Assembly: GCF_020176955.2 (NCBI RefSeq) | Contig: NZ_JAIUCZ020000022.1 | Location: 1 to 58,817 of the forward strand | Origin: Nocardia sp. alder85J | GTDB lineage: Bacteria > Actinomycetota > Actinomycetes > Mycobacteriales > Mycobacteriaceae | Direction: 5' to 3' | Length of the DNA stretch: 58,817 nt | Part shown: positions 23,977-32,013 of the stretch, one piece after another | How positions within the stretch are numbered: position 1 is the first letter of the stretch | Layout: the number at the start of each line of letters is the position of its first letter | Notes under the pieces: model-generated | What the model was told of the DNA's origin: nothing | The model's database searches: none | What the model saw: only the letters and a program-made list of their open reading frames with translations | Translations under genes and position numbers: made by a program

Positions 23977-25677
23977 TCAGGGTGTGAGTAGCGCTCGGGC
24001 GGTACGGATTTCGGGGATGCCGATCATTTTGGCGGCGGCGAGGAACGCGATCGAGCCAACGAGGGTGCCGCCACCGAGGGTGACCAGTTGACCGGCGACC
24101 GGTCCGGTGCGGGTGTGCTCGAGTAGTGCGACGGTGGCCAGGCAGCCGGTGCCGGCGATGACCGTGGCGGCGGCGGTCCGGTTGAAAGTGCCGGTGACGG
24201 TGGAGAATCCGAGCAGCCCGTATCGGCGGCGCAGCAGGATGTGCCCGGCGACGGCGCCGGCGAGGTAGGACAGTGAGGCGGCGACGCTGAGCATCACGAC
24301 CACCGCCCGGTCGGGCAGCACCGTGGCTGCTACGGCGATGGTGGTGATCTTGACGGTGACCATGGTCAGGTTGAGGAGGGTGGGTGTGCGGGTGTCGTTG
24401 CAGGCGTAGAAGATTCGCATCTGCAGCATGACCAGTGCGAACGGTGCCAGCCCGAACGCCGAGGAGGCGATCGTGATACCGATCAGGCGCGCGCCGGCGG
24501 GGTCGACGCGGCCGGTGAACACGAGCGTGCACACGATCGGGCCCAGCAGCACCATCGCCACGGTCATCGGAATCAGTGCCACCGTCAGGTAGCGGGCGCC
24601 GCGGCCGAGGTCGGCGAGCACGGCGGCCCGGTCTCCGGCGGCGGCGGAACGGGACAATCGTGGCATCAAGACGGTGAGCAGCGATACTGCGAGGATGCCG
24701 TAGGGGACTTGGAACAGCAGGTCGGCGTAGGTGTAGACGGAGACGCCGTGGTGGTCGAACGCGATCCGCATCGTGACCGCGACCCCGGCCTGGCTGATCA
24801 GCGCGTAGCCGAGCAGCCAGCCCAGCAGCGGAACCGCCCGCCGGACCGGCCGCCACGTGTACGGGATCGGCCGCACCCGCCAGCTCCACCGGAACCCGGT
24901 ACGCCGCAACGCGGCCACCGTCCATGCGGCCTGCCCGGCGATCCCGGCCAGGGTGCCCACGCCGAGGGTCGCGACCTGCCCGGTGGTCATGGTCGCCGGG
25001 GTCAGGATGACCGGCCCGGGCAACGCCACGAACACCGCGCAGGTGACCAGCACGAGGACGTTGTTGACCACCGGCGCCCACGCGGCCGCGGTGAAACTGT
25101 CACGGACGTTGAGGACCGCCGAGGCCAGCACGGTCACGCCGTAGAAGAAGATCTCCGGCAACAGCAGATACGCGAATACGACGGTCAGGTGCCGCTGCCC
25201 GGGATCGGTGACGAAGACCCGCACGATCGGCGCGGCACACGCGACGGTCACCACGGTGACGACCGCGAGGGCGATCAGCGCGGCCAGCAGCAGTCGCTGG
25301 GTGAATTCGCGGGAGCGCTTACGGCCGTGCCGGCGCGCACGCGCCAGCAACGGCACCACCGCGCTGGCGAACACACTGCCCAACAGCAACTCGTACACCA
25401 TATTCGGCAGATTGTTCGCCCCGTTGTACGCATCACCGACCACCCCGGCACCCAGGACCGCGGCCAGCACCAGCGTCCGCGCGAACCCGGTCACCCGGCT
25501 CACCACCCCCGCCACCGCCACCCGGCCACCAGCGCGCGCCAAGCCCCGACCACCGTGCGTCCGGTCGGCGCGGGACACATTCGCCACAGCCGACGGCTTG
25601 TCCCGGACCGCGCGGCGCGGAGTGCCGGCCGGAATCGGCAAAGGCTGGGTCGGAAAATTACCGTACTGGTCGTTCAT
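23977..25677 (-). CDS. murJ: MurJ/MviN lipid II flippase
   Basis: This is a 566-residue polytopic protein with 14 predicted transmembrane segments. After a 60-residue basic N-terminal tail it shows family hallmarks: SRVTGFARTLVLAAVLG, GDAYNGANNLPNMVYELLLG and VPLLARARRHG, then LLLPEIFFYG and MLQMRIFYACNDTRTPTL. MurJ flips the peptidoglycan precursor lipid II across the membrane. The mycobacterial C-terminal pseudokinase and extracellular domains are absent. murJ is normally an essential chromosomal gene, so a full-length copy on a plasmid is unexpected. It lies between IS110 and IS3 elements, which suggests capture by transposition. ATG 25677 was preferred to GTG 25686. Confidence 0.85.
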   Translation of the reverse strand: MNDQYGNFPTQPLPIPAGTPRRAVRDKPSAVANVSRADRTHGGRGLARAGGRVAVAGVVSRVTGFARTLVLAAVLGAGVVGDAYNGANNLPNMVYELLLGSVFASAVVPLLARARRHGRKRSREFTQRLLLAALIALAVVTVVTVACAAPIVRVFVTDPGQRHLTVVFAYLLLPEIFFYGVTVLASAVLNVRDSFTAAAWAPVVNNVLVLVTCAVFVALPGPVILTPATMTTGQVATLGVGTLAGIAGQAAWTVAALRRTGFRWSWRVRPIPYTWRPVRRAVPLLGWLLGYALISQAGVAVTMRIAFDHHGVSVYTYADLLFQVPYGILAVSLLTVLMPRLSRSAAAGDRAAVLADLGRGARYLTVALIPMTVAMVLLGPIVCTLVFTGRVDPAGARLIGITIASSAFGLAPFALVMLQMRIFYACNDTRTPTLLNLTMVTVKITTIAVAATVLPDRAVVVMLSVAASLSYLAGAVAGHILLRRRYGLLGFSTVTGTFNRTAAATVIAGTGCLATVALLEHTRTGPVAGQLVTLGGGTLVGSIAFLAAAKMIGIPEIRTARALLTP

Positions 25678-26040
25678 CACTCCCACTTCCCCTCACCGGC
25701 CACGGTATCCACCGATGCTGCCACCTTTCCGGAACCGGCCCACTCACCACCCGTGCGCGGGGCTTCGGCGTGCGCGGAGCGAGCCGCAGCTGTCCGGCGA
25801 GCTCCCACGCTCCGCCTACAGACACTCCGGCGCGGCCTACCACTGACACCCCGTGCGGTATTCCCAGCTCAGGCACTGAGATTTTCGTGCGGCATCGCAG
25901 CCGGCGCGGCTTGACAGTTAGCGGAATCGGAGGTCTTGCATTCGGACCGTTAACTTCCTGGATTGTCGCCGGAACGGCGACACCGTGATCCCGCCGTGAC
26001 CGTGGTGGGGTCACCGTAGCATCGGCCGAAAATACAACGT
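25678..26040. other. Intergenic region between murJ and IS3 element
   Basis: No gene is supported. It must contain the murJ promoter (minus strand). Its right edge is the CGT target duplication of the IS3 element. Confidence 0.45.
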
Positions 26041-26106
26041 TGAGGTGCCCCAAGGTTCTCGGACAGTGCCCCAAAGTAGGATTGGGGTAGCTGAACGGAG
26101 TTGTCT

Positions 26107-26400
26107 GTGGCACAGAAGAAGTCGCGGAATTTCAGTCCCGAGTTCCGGGATACCGCGGCCCGGGAGGTTGTCGAGAAGTCCCGGGCGGTCGAGGATGTGG
26201 CCCGTGATTGTGGTGTCACCGGTCAGACGATCCGGAATTGGGTGAGGGAGTTCCGGCAGGCCCACCCGCCGGCCGATACGGAGTCGACTGTGACCGAGCG
26301 GGCCCGGTTGAAGGAATTGGAGCGGCGGGTCCGGGAACTGGAGGAGGAGAACCGCTTCTTGGGAAAATCGGTGGCCTTCTTCGCGAAGAAGCACCGGTGA
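26107..26400 (+). CDS. IS3 OrfA, HTH protein
   Basis: This 97-residue protein has a GTG start with GGAG 6 bases upstream. The helix-turn-helix (VEDVARDCGVTGQTIRNWVR) binds the element ends. A leucine-zipper-like coiled coil (RLKELERRVRELEEENRFLG) then provides multimerisation with the OrfAB transposase. It overlaps orfB by GTGA. Confidence 0.9.
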   Translation: MAQKKSRNFSPEFRDTAAREVVEKSRAVEDVARDCGVTGQTIRNWVREFRQAHPPADTESTVTERARLKELERRVRELEEENRFLGKSVAFFAKKHR

Positions 26401-27281
26401 CTGTGAAATACGCGTTCATCGCCTCCGAAGAAGGCAGTCATCCCGTCGTGTCCATGTGCCGGTGGGTGAAGGTGTCCCGGTCCGGGTATTACTCGTGGCG
26501 CAACCGTGAGTCCTCGGCCACCGCGCAGCGGCGCGAGATCCTCGCTGCTGAGATCCGGTTCTGTTTCGAGCATTCCGACGGCACCTACGGGTATCGGCGC
26601 ATCCACGCCCAGCTGGCCCGCCGGGGCACCGTCGTGGACCCGGAGACGGTCCGCACGATCATGCGTGAGCTGGGGCTCGTGGCGTGCCAGCCGCGGCCGT
26701 GGCGTCCGGTCACCACCGTCGCCGGCGATGCCGGTGACCTGCCCGATCTGGTCCGCCGCGACTTCACCGCCGACGCGCCCGCGACCAAGCTGGTCGGCGA
26801 CATCACCTACATCCGGACCTGGGAGGGATGGCTGTATCTGGCGACCGTGCTGGATTGCTTCTCGAAAAAAGTGATCGGGTACGCGATGGCCGATCATATG
26901 CGTACCGAACTGGTGGCCGACGCGCTCCGCATGGCGGCATGTAATCTGCCGTTCCGGCCGGGTGAGACAATCTTTCACAGCGACCGCGGCGCGCAATATC
27001 TTTCGGCCGAATTCTCGGGCGTGGCTGCGGAACTGGGCGTGCAACGCTCCGTCGGCCGCACCGGAATATGCTACGACAACGCCTGGGCGGAATCGTTCAA
27101 CGGCACCCTGAAGAACGAGCGGGTCAACCGCACCGAGTACCCCACCCGCGAACATGCGCGAAGGGACATCACCAGCTATATCGAATTGCGGTACAACCAG
27201 ATTCGACTCCACTCAGGAATTGACTACCGCACACCGAACGAAGTAGAGTCCGAGTGGTTCGACCGGAGCAAGGCAGCATAA
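26397..27281 (+). CDS. IS3 OrfB, DDE transposase
   Basis: This is a 294-residue rve integrase-type catalytic protein. HTH_21 occupies about residues 45-95 (GTYGYRRIHAQLARRG). The DDE triad is in KLVGDITYIRTW (first Asp), IFHSDRGAQYLS (second Asp) and NAWAESFNGTLKNE (Glu). It is in a different frame from orfA. It may be made from the overlapping GTG at 26397 by coupling, or as an OrfAB fusion by programmed frameshift; no strong slippery heptamer is obvious at the junction. Confidence 0.9.
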   Translation: MTVKYAFIASEEGSHPVVSMCRWVKVSRSGYYSWRNRESSATAQRREILAAEIRFCFEHSDGTYGYRRIHAQLARRGTVVDPETVRTIMRELGLVACQPRPWRPVTTVAGDAGDLPDLVRRDFTADAPATKLVGDITYIRTWEGWLYLATVLDCFSKKVIGYAMADHMRTELVADALRMAACNLPFRPGETIFHSDRGAQYLSAEFSGVAAELGVQRSVGRTGICYDNAWAESFNGTLKNERVNRTEYPTREHARRDITSYIELRYNQIRLHSGIDYRTPNEVESEWFDRSKAA

Positions 27282-27419
27282 GAAATCCAAAACCTCGCTG
27301 TCCGAAATCTTTCCGGCCCCTCACGTAAATGCTGTTCAGGGCAGTTTTCAGCTATGGGATGGCTGCCACCGCGACCTCGCCGGCGGTACCCGCCCAGCAT
27401 TCGCGGCGGTATCTCAAAT

Positions 27420-27540
27420 CCGCCCAAATTCGGCGAGTTCTACGAGAACCCCATCTACCGGCGACTGGCCGCCGCCCACCCCGACGCCTACCTCCCGACG
27501 CCTACCTCCCGAGGCCGACCGGCAGCACCGACCACCTGAG
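27420..27540 (+). pseudogene. TPR-protein remnant with 14-bp tandem duplication
   Basis: The fragment PPKFGEFYENPIYRRLAAAH then PDAYLP matches the start of a TPR unit like those in the STAND protein at 17465 (YRRLAAANPAAHEPDLA). Right after it, GACGCCTACCTCCC is duplicated in tandem (about 27482-27509), which shifts the frame. No start or downstream repeats survive, so this is a dead fragment next to the IS3 insertion. Confidence 0.55.
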
Positions 27541-27601
27541 ACAGCACAGCCAGCTGTATGGGGCCTGAATGTTGCTCCAGATGGTGCCGAGGAGTCCGGG
27601 C

Positions 27602-28540
27602 TCAGCACCACCAGGTGCGGGGTTCAGGTTTCCAGGTACCTGCGGTGACGCTCTGGTTGAGGAGTGGGTTCATACAGGCGCCGAGAAGCTCCAGTCCGCT
27701 GGCCAGAGCATGCAGGTCCGACGGCAGGCTCGTTGTCTTGGCCAGGGCTGGGTACTGCTCTTCCCATCGGGGCCCGGGTGAGCGGACCTCGATCGGCAGT
27801 TCGTCGAGCAGTTCCCGGTCCTCGACTTGTTTGTGCAGGGCTGCGAGGGTTTTGGCGGCGTCGAAGGGGTGGCTGTCGATGATGAGGAGCAGGTCCACCA
27901 GGTCGCGGTATCGGGTACTGGCGATCCCGCTGCGGTCCTCGTACATTGCCGCGAACTTGTCGGCGATCTGGTCGGCCAGGGGGTAGCAGGCAAATCTGGG
28001 GGTGGACACGACCGCGGGATGGTCGAACGCGTGCTGCGGCGAGAGGTAGTCGATATCGCCGACGAGGGTCCGTCCGACGGTGAGATCGATGGAGAAATGC
28101 TGGAATTTCGTTGTGCCGTGATATGGGGTGGCCTGCACTTTGAGCACCTGGAACCCGGACTGGTCTTCACGGCCTTTGCGTTCCAGCTGGAAGGTCAGCG
28201 GGTCGAGGTCCGGTCGTGGCCGTAAAACAAGCTCACCGAGCTCCTTGAGGGCAGCGTCGAAGTTCGCCGTCGTGTGCAGGAGGTCGACGTCTTCACTGGC
28301 ACGAGCGCCAGGCAGCCGGACCAGGAGGCTGATTCCTCCCTTGAGGATCCACCCTGACTGTTCGTCGAAGACGCGGGCGAGGAAGCGCTGCATGAAGAAC
28401 TCGCGCAGCAGCACGGTCTGCGTCCGGCGTCCGGTTGCAGCCTGCCTGGCAAGGTCGTTCAAGACGCGCTGGAACCCCTTGCTGTTGTATTCCCTTGCCA
28501 CCCAGCCCTCATCACTCGTGTTCGCCGGCCGAGCGTCCAT
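27602..28540 (-). CDS. abiEii: AbiEii/AbiGii-type nucleotidyltransferase toxin
   Basis: This is a 312-residue minimal nucleotidyltransferase. The core motif is WILKGGISLLVRLPGARASE followed by DVDLL (about residues 66-88), matching G-G-x-S-L...R-x-S-x-D-x-D-L. Further motifs are QVLKVQATPYHGTTKFQHFS and the C-terminal ADKFAAMYEDR, then RYRDLVDLLLI. AbiEii transfers nucleotides to an intracellular target and causes growth arrest, aborting phage infection or enforcing plasmid maintenance. Its ATG lies inside the last codons of the antitoxin gene (29-bp overlap), the usual coupled arrangement. Confidence 0.88.
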   Translation of the reverse strand: MDARPANTSDEGWVAREYNSKGFQRVLNDLARQAATGRRTQTVLLREFFMQRFLARVFDEQSGWILKGGISLLVRLPGARASEDVDLLHTTANFDAALKELGELVLRPRPDLDPLTFQLERKGREDQSGFQVLKVQATPYHGTTKFQHFSIDLTVGRTLVGDIDYLSPQHAFDHPAVVSTPRFACYPLADQIADKFAAMYEDRSGIASTRYRDLVDLLLIIDSHPFDAAKTLAALHKQVEDRELLDELPIEVRSPGPRWEEQYPALAKTTSLPSDLHALASGLELLGACMNPLLNQSVTAGTWKPEPRTWWC

Positions 28541-29897
28541 CCTCCTCTCCGGGCGACGCTGGACCAGGAGACTCGCCGGGGTCGTCAGTGGATTCGTTTG
28601 AGGGTGAAGCCATCTCGGCCGGGGTCATTGCCTGGAACACCTTCGCCGCGGCGGCAACTGTGTCGGGGGTTGACATTTCGAACGCGGCCCACAGCGCGGC
28701 GGTGGGGAATGCATCCGGCTGCTGCTCGTATATCTGCGCCATCATCTTCGTGATGTCCGGCAGGAGGTCGGCGAGCTGCTGCTGATTGACCTGCGCCACC
28801 ATCTTTGTGATGTCCGGCAGGAGGTCGGCGAGCTGCTGCTGGTAGATCCGCGTGAGCATCTTCGTGATGTCCGGCAGGAGGTCGGCGAGCTGCTGCTGAT
28901 TGACCTGCGCCACCATCTTCGTCAGATCGGGTGGCTCGAAACCCTCCAAGGCTCTTGCCATGTGCAGTTCGGGCTGCGCAAAAGCATATCGGCCGTCGAA
29001 CACGGTGGCGAGGTCACCGTAGTGGCGAGGAAACTGCTCCTCCAGCGACTTGGCCACGGCTGTGGAGAGCGACGGCATCGCGTTGGCCACCAGACGCTCG
29101 GTGGCCTGTGAAAACAGGTTGTCCAGATAGGGGCGGTTGAGGAAAGCGTTGTGGGCGTTTGCGTCTACTTGACCTGCGATGATCTTCGGGGCCGCCACCT
29201 CGGCGAGCGCTCGCGCGATCGGGGCCTCGACAACGACAGAGGCCGATTCGGGGATGCCTGCTTCCTCGATCAGGTGATCGACGAATTCACCACCGGCGCC
29301 GGGCTTCATTCCGTACCGGTGCGCGAAGCGGCTCAGCCGGGCTGCAAACTCATCGAGGGAAGCGTCGCCGGTCAGGACCGCGTCCCGGACCACCGAGGCG
29401 AGGTGGCCGCCGTCCAGTCTGGCCGCGGCCAGGTCCACCGATGTCCGTAGGGGGCGCGTGACGGGAAGCCCGTCCACCAGCCGCCAGTCGTCGCGGTCCA
29501 GGGAGGCTATGTGAAAGGTGACGTCGTGGCTGCGGGTGCCGCGCCGACGCGGCACAGTGAACTCGTGGATGTCTGCGTCGAGGTCGCCCAGCTCCAGCAG
29601 CCGCGCGGCGGACCGGTGCGACACGATGCCCGCTGGGATCGGGTCCTGTACTCGTTCGCCGGCGGTTCTCTTCGGTTCCAGGGCCAGCCACTCGGCACGA
29701 ATGAGTTCTTGAGGTTCCGCGGGTGCTCCGGCCAGCCTGTAGACCCCGTGACGGAGCCTCACGACCAGCCATTTGTCGGCCATCCGCTTGAGCTGCTGCG
29801 GAGTCACACCCACCGCTGTTGCCTGTGCGGTCGTGAACAGACCCCACTGCGCCTCGGCCACATCGGCCAAGTCGAGAAGCCATTCACTGCCACGCAT
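28512..29897 (-). CDS. abiEi: AbiEi antitoxin with repeat-expanded C-terminus
   Basis: This is a 461-residue antitoxin. The N-terminal winged helix (WGLFTTAQATAVGVTPQQLK, then RLRHGVYRL) is the AbiEi_4/AbiEi_1 domain. Residues 80-200 are the AbiEi C-terminal-like domain (SHRSAARLLELGDL, EFTVP..., RPLRTSVDLAAARLD). Beyond about residue 320 it carries an unusual tail with four near-identical 19-residue units (TKMVAQVNQQQLADLLPDI type), followed by an acidic Ser/Pro-rich end. Known AbiEi proteins are about 200-300 residues, so the tail is an addition. It represses its own operon at the inverted repeats upstream. Confidence 0.8.
   Translation of the reverse strand: MRGSEWLLDLADVAEAQWGLFTTAQATAVGVTPQQLKRMADKWLVVRLRHGVYRLAGAPAEPQELIRAEWLALEPKRTAGERVQDPIPAGIVSHRSAARLLELGDLDADIHEFTVPRRRGTRSHDVTFHIASLDRDDWRLVDGLPVTRPLRTSVDLAAARLDGGHLASVVRDAVLTGDASLDEFAARLSRFAHRYGMKPGAGGEFVDHLIEEAGIPESASVVVEAPIARALAEVAAPKIIAGQVDANAHNAFLNRPYLDNLFSQATERLVANAMPSLSTAVAKSLEEQFPRHYGDLATVFDGRYAFAQPELHMARALEGFEPPDLTKMVAQVNQQQLADLLPDITKMLTRIYQQQLADLLPDITKMVAQVNQQQLADLLPDITKMMAQIYEQQPDAFPTAALWAAFEMSTPDTVAAAAKVFQAMTPAEMASPSNESTDDPGESPGPASPGEEDGRSAGEHE
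28744..28931 (-). repeat. 57-bp tandem repeats in abiEi
   Basis: Units start at 28744, 28801, 28858 and 28915, exactly 57 bp (19 codons) apart, and are almost identical (shared core GATGTCCGGCAGGAGGTC). The last is partial. They encode a helical Gln-rich heptad-like unit, suggesting a length-variable coiled coil. Confidence 0.85.
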
Positions 29898-29973
29898 ACG
29901 TCAAAAGTAGCGCATTTTGCGTCAATACTGGCGTCTCAGCGACAATATTGACGCAGTTTGTAATTAATGACGC
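29898..29973 (-). promoter_or_regulatory. abiE operator/promoter with inverted repeats
   Basis: TGCGTCAATA (29918-29927) and TATTGACGCA (29946-29955) form a perfect 10-bp inverted repeat with an 18-bp spacer. Partial outer copies ACGTCA (29898) and AATGACGC (29966) extend the symmetry. The region is A+T-rich and ends at the antitoxin ATG. AbiEi antitoxins are known to bind paired inverted repeats at their promoter and to bend DNA, which fits this arrangement. Confidence 0.7.
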
Positions 29974-30167
29974 TCCGCCTTCACGGCGCGGTCCTATGAG
30001 TAGGTCATGCAGTTCAACGCCCGCCGAGGGCATCGCAGGCACTCTCCGGCGAGGCGCGCCGACGCACATCCTCGGCCATCCACGCAGCTGACCGGCCAGT
30101 GCGCCAGTCCGGTGCGTACCGCCCGTGCGCAGGGCGTATGCCGGTGCACGGCTTCATAATCCAGGTC

Positions 30168-30377
30168 ATGGCTTTCACCGTGTACACCAGCGAGGACCAG
30201 AACCAGCAGGGCCTGGAGTTCGAAGACGCCGACCACTTCACCATCTTCTCTTCCGGAGTGCTGAAGGTGGAGAGCAAAACCTACGGGACCCGTATCTACT
30301 CGCCCGGATTCTGGCAGCTGATCCAGTACCGGCAGCACAACGACATGAACCGCCGCATCCACACAGGCAACGAGTAG
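30168..30377 (+). CDS. Small hypothetical protein, 69 aa
   Basis: An ATG at 30168 begins MAFTVYTSEDQNQQGLEFED. The protein is soluble and strand-rich (HFTIFSSGVLKVESKTYGTR), ending near YRQHNDMN. An in-frame ATG lies 11 codons upstream. It lies between the AbiE promoter and a dead STAND gene. No family recognised. Confidence 0.5.
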   Translation: MAFTVYTSEDQNQQGLEFEDADHFTIFSSGVLKVESKTYGTRIYSPGFWQLIQYRQHNDMNRRIHTGNE

Positions 30378-30444
30378 CCGCCCCGGTCCGACCGGGACGT
30401 GCCGGGCCGGTGACGGGCACCGTGCGCGGCCGCCGACCTGCACA

Positions 30445-30905
30445 ATGTCCGGTTTTGAACAGAAAATGAGCGCGATCGGCCGCGGCCGCAGTGTGCTGGT
30501 AATAGTCCAGCAGTCGCTGCTTGGCAGCGGTCGTCTCGTTGCCGGGTCCGGTGGCGGCGAGGGCGCGGGCGTACTCGCGCAGCAGGCTGTGCAGCTGGTA
30601 GCGGCCGCGTGCGGGCTCCTCAAGCAGATGATCGGCGTACAGCGATTCCAGGTGCCCACCGTGCGGTCGCGACATCGACGCTGGCCAACGCTGCCGCAGC
30701 GTGTACGTCCAGGTCGCTGCCCGGATGCAGGCCCAGCCGGCGGAACAGCACCTGCAGCTCGGGCGTCAGATCTCGGGAGGACAGGTCGAACGCGGCACGC
30801 ACGACCCGGGCACCAGCGTCGAGTTCACCGATCCGATCGGCAGTCACAGCGAATTCGGCGGCCAGCTCGGACACCGTCCAACTCGGGGGTCGAGGAACAT
30901 AACCG
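30445..30905 (-). pseudogene. Remnant of an NB-ARC/SARP-type regulator
   Basis: Two minus frames together read as the winged-helix end of an AfsR-like NB-ARC protein: ELQVLFRRLGLHPGSDLDVH, ASVDVATARW, then HLESLYADHLLEEPARGRYQ, LHSLLREYARALA. One extra base in the CCC run at 30655-30657 breaks the frame. The 5' end stops abruptly where the tyrosine-recombinase site begins (about 30905), and the 3' end is lost near 30445. Integration or excision at that site may have truncated it. Confidence 0.7.
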
Positions 30906-30926
30906 CCGAATCCGGCGCTAAGGATT

Positions 30927-30957
30927 TATCGCAGATAAGGACTCTTTATCTGCGATA
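30927..30957 (+). other. Core crossover site for the adjacent tyrosine recombinase
   Basis: The arms TATCGCAGATAA (30927-30938) and TTATCTGCGATA (30946-30957) are a perfect 12-bp inverted repeat around the 7-bp spacer GGACTCT, the geometry of a tyrosine-recombinase core (two inverted binding sites around a 6-8-bp strand-exchange region). A further arm, TTAATCTGCGATAG, lies at 31011-31024. The site is 83 bp upstream of the recombinase gene. There is no tRNA gene nearby. Confidence 0.7.
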
Positions 30958-31040
30958 GTCTGGGTGGTGACTTGGCGTGATGGGTCTCCCGGGCGGGGTC
31001 GACTCCGGAATTAATCTGCGATAGCGAGGGAGGCGGTGCG

Positions 31041-31982
31041 ATGGGAACGGTTTCGAGCCTGCCGACGCGAGCGGCCGGCGTTCGTCTGGCGGACGCGGCG
31101 AAGATATTTCTCGACACCATCCCGTCGGCGAACACCCGCCGCGGCTACGGCATCGTGCTGAACCGGTTGGTCAAGGACTTCGGCGCGGACACCGACGTGA
31201 TGTTGCTGGGCCTGGAGCCGGACCGGGTCAGCGGGTGGTTCACCTTCGTGTGGGACAACAAGGCGGCCACGACCTTCAACGTCCGACTGGCGGCGCTGCG
31301 CACCGCGTGCGCGTACTGGCGCAACCAGGATGGGTGGCTGGCCGGCGATCCGCTGGTGCGGTTACGGGCCAAGCCCGCGCCGGCGGACACCAGCAAGGCG
31401 TTGAGCCGAGACCGGGTCGTCGAGATCCTGGGATCGGATGCGGCGCTGCGGGATCGGGTGCTCTGGCACATGCTCTACGAGTCCTCCGCTCGCGCCGAGG
31501 AAGTTCTGATGCTCGACGTGCCCGAGCTGGACACCGCGAACCGGTGCGCGGTGGTGACCCGCAAGGGCGGAGCGCGTGATCTCATCGCGTGGCAGACCGG
31601 CACCGCACGGCTGCTGCCGAGGTTGCTGACCGGGCGCAAGTCCGGGCCGGTGTTCCTGACCGACCGCAAAGCCCGCCCATCGGTGGCCAAGAACGACATC
31701 GACCCGTCGACTGGACGGGCACGGATTTCGTACCGCCGCGCGGCCGAGCTGTTCGAGGCCCACACCGACCACTACGACGACGGCCCCTACACCCTGCACC
31801 AACTGCGGCACTCCCGGCTGACCCACGCCGCCGAGAAGGGCGCGTCCACGCCGGTGCTGATGAAACTGTCCGGGCACACGTCAGTGCGCAGCCTGGCGAA
31901 GTACGCGCGGGTGTCCGACGAAGGGCTGCTGCACTTCCAGGCCGACATCGATCCCGCCGCTCGCCGACGCGGCGGGCGATGA
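31041..31982 (+). CDS. Tyrosine recombinase (Xer/integrase family)
   Basis: This is a 313-residue protein starting at ATG 31041 with GGGAGG upstream. The N-terminal SAM-like core-binding domain spans about residues 17-110 (IPSANTRRGYGIVLNRLVKD). Catalytic residues are R151 (SSARAEEVL), the lysine in TRKGGARD, H253-x2-R256 (LHQLRHSRLTH), H279 (SGHTS) and the nucleophile Y288 (LAKYAR). Length and the lack of an arm-binding domain are Xer-like. With the perfect core site just upstream it could resolve plasmid multimers or integrate the plasmid at a matching chromosomal site. Confidence 0.9.
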   Translation: MGTVSSLPTRAAGVRLADAAKIFLDTIPSANTRRGYGIVLNRLVKDFGADTDVMLLGLEPDRVSGWFTFVWDNKAATTFNVRLAALRTACAYWRNQDGWLAGDPLVRLRAKPAPADTSKALSRDRVVEILGSDAALRDRVLWHMLYESSARAEEVLMLDVPELDTANRCAVVTRKGGARDLIAWQTGTARLLPRLLTGRKSGPVFLTDRKARPSVAKNDIDPSTGRARISYRRAAELFEAHTDHYDDGPYTLHQLRHSRLTHAAEKGASTPVLMKLSGHTSVRSLAKYARVSDEGLLHFQADIDPAARRRGGR

Positions 31983-32013
31983 GCCGAACCGCCTGTGGGC
32001 GGAGAGGAACGAC

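Larger units (their letters stand above)
26041..27323 (+). mobile_element. Intact IS3-family insertion sequence with 3-bp target duplication
   Basis: The terminal inverted repeats (26041-26066 and 27298-27323) match at 20 of 26 positions. Both begin TGAGG and end TTCGGACAG or TCTCGGACAG on the inner side. The element is 1283 bp and is flanked by CGT on both sides (26038-26040 and 27324-27326), a target-site duplication of the size expected for this family. It carries orfA and orfB. The intact ends and duplication point to a recent insertion. Confidence 0.88.

Noticed and set aside
28744..28931. CRISPR array in abiEi
   Set aside because: Units are contiguous 57-bp in-frame codon repeats with no unique spacers.
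30927..30957. tRNA-associated attachment site
   Set aside because: No tRNA gene or tRNA 3' end is recognisable around the recombinase site.
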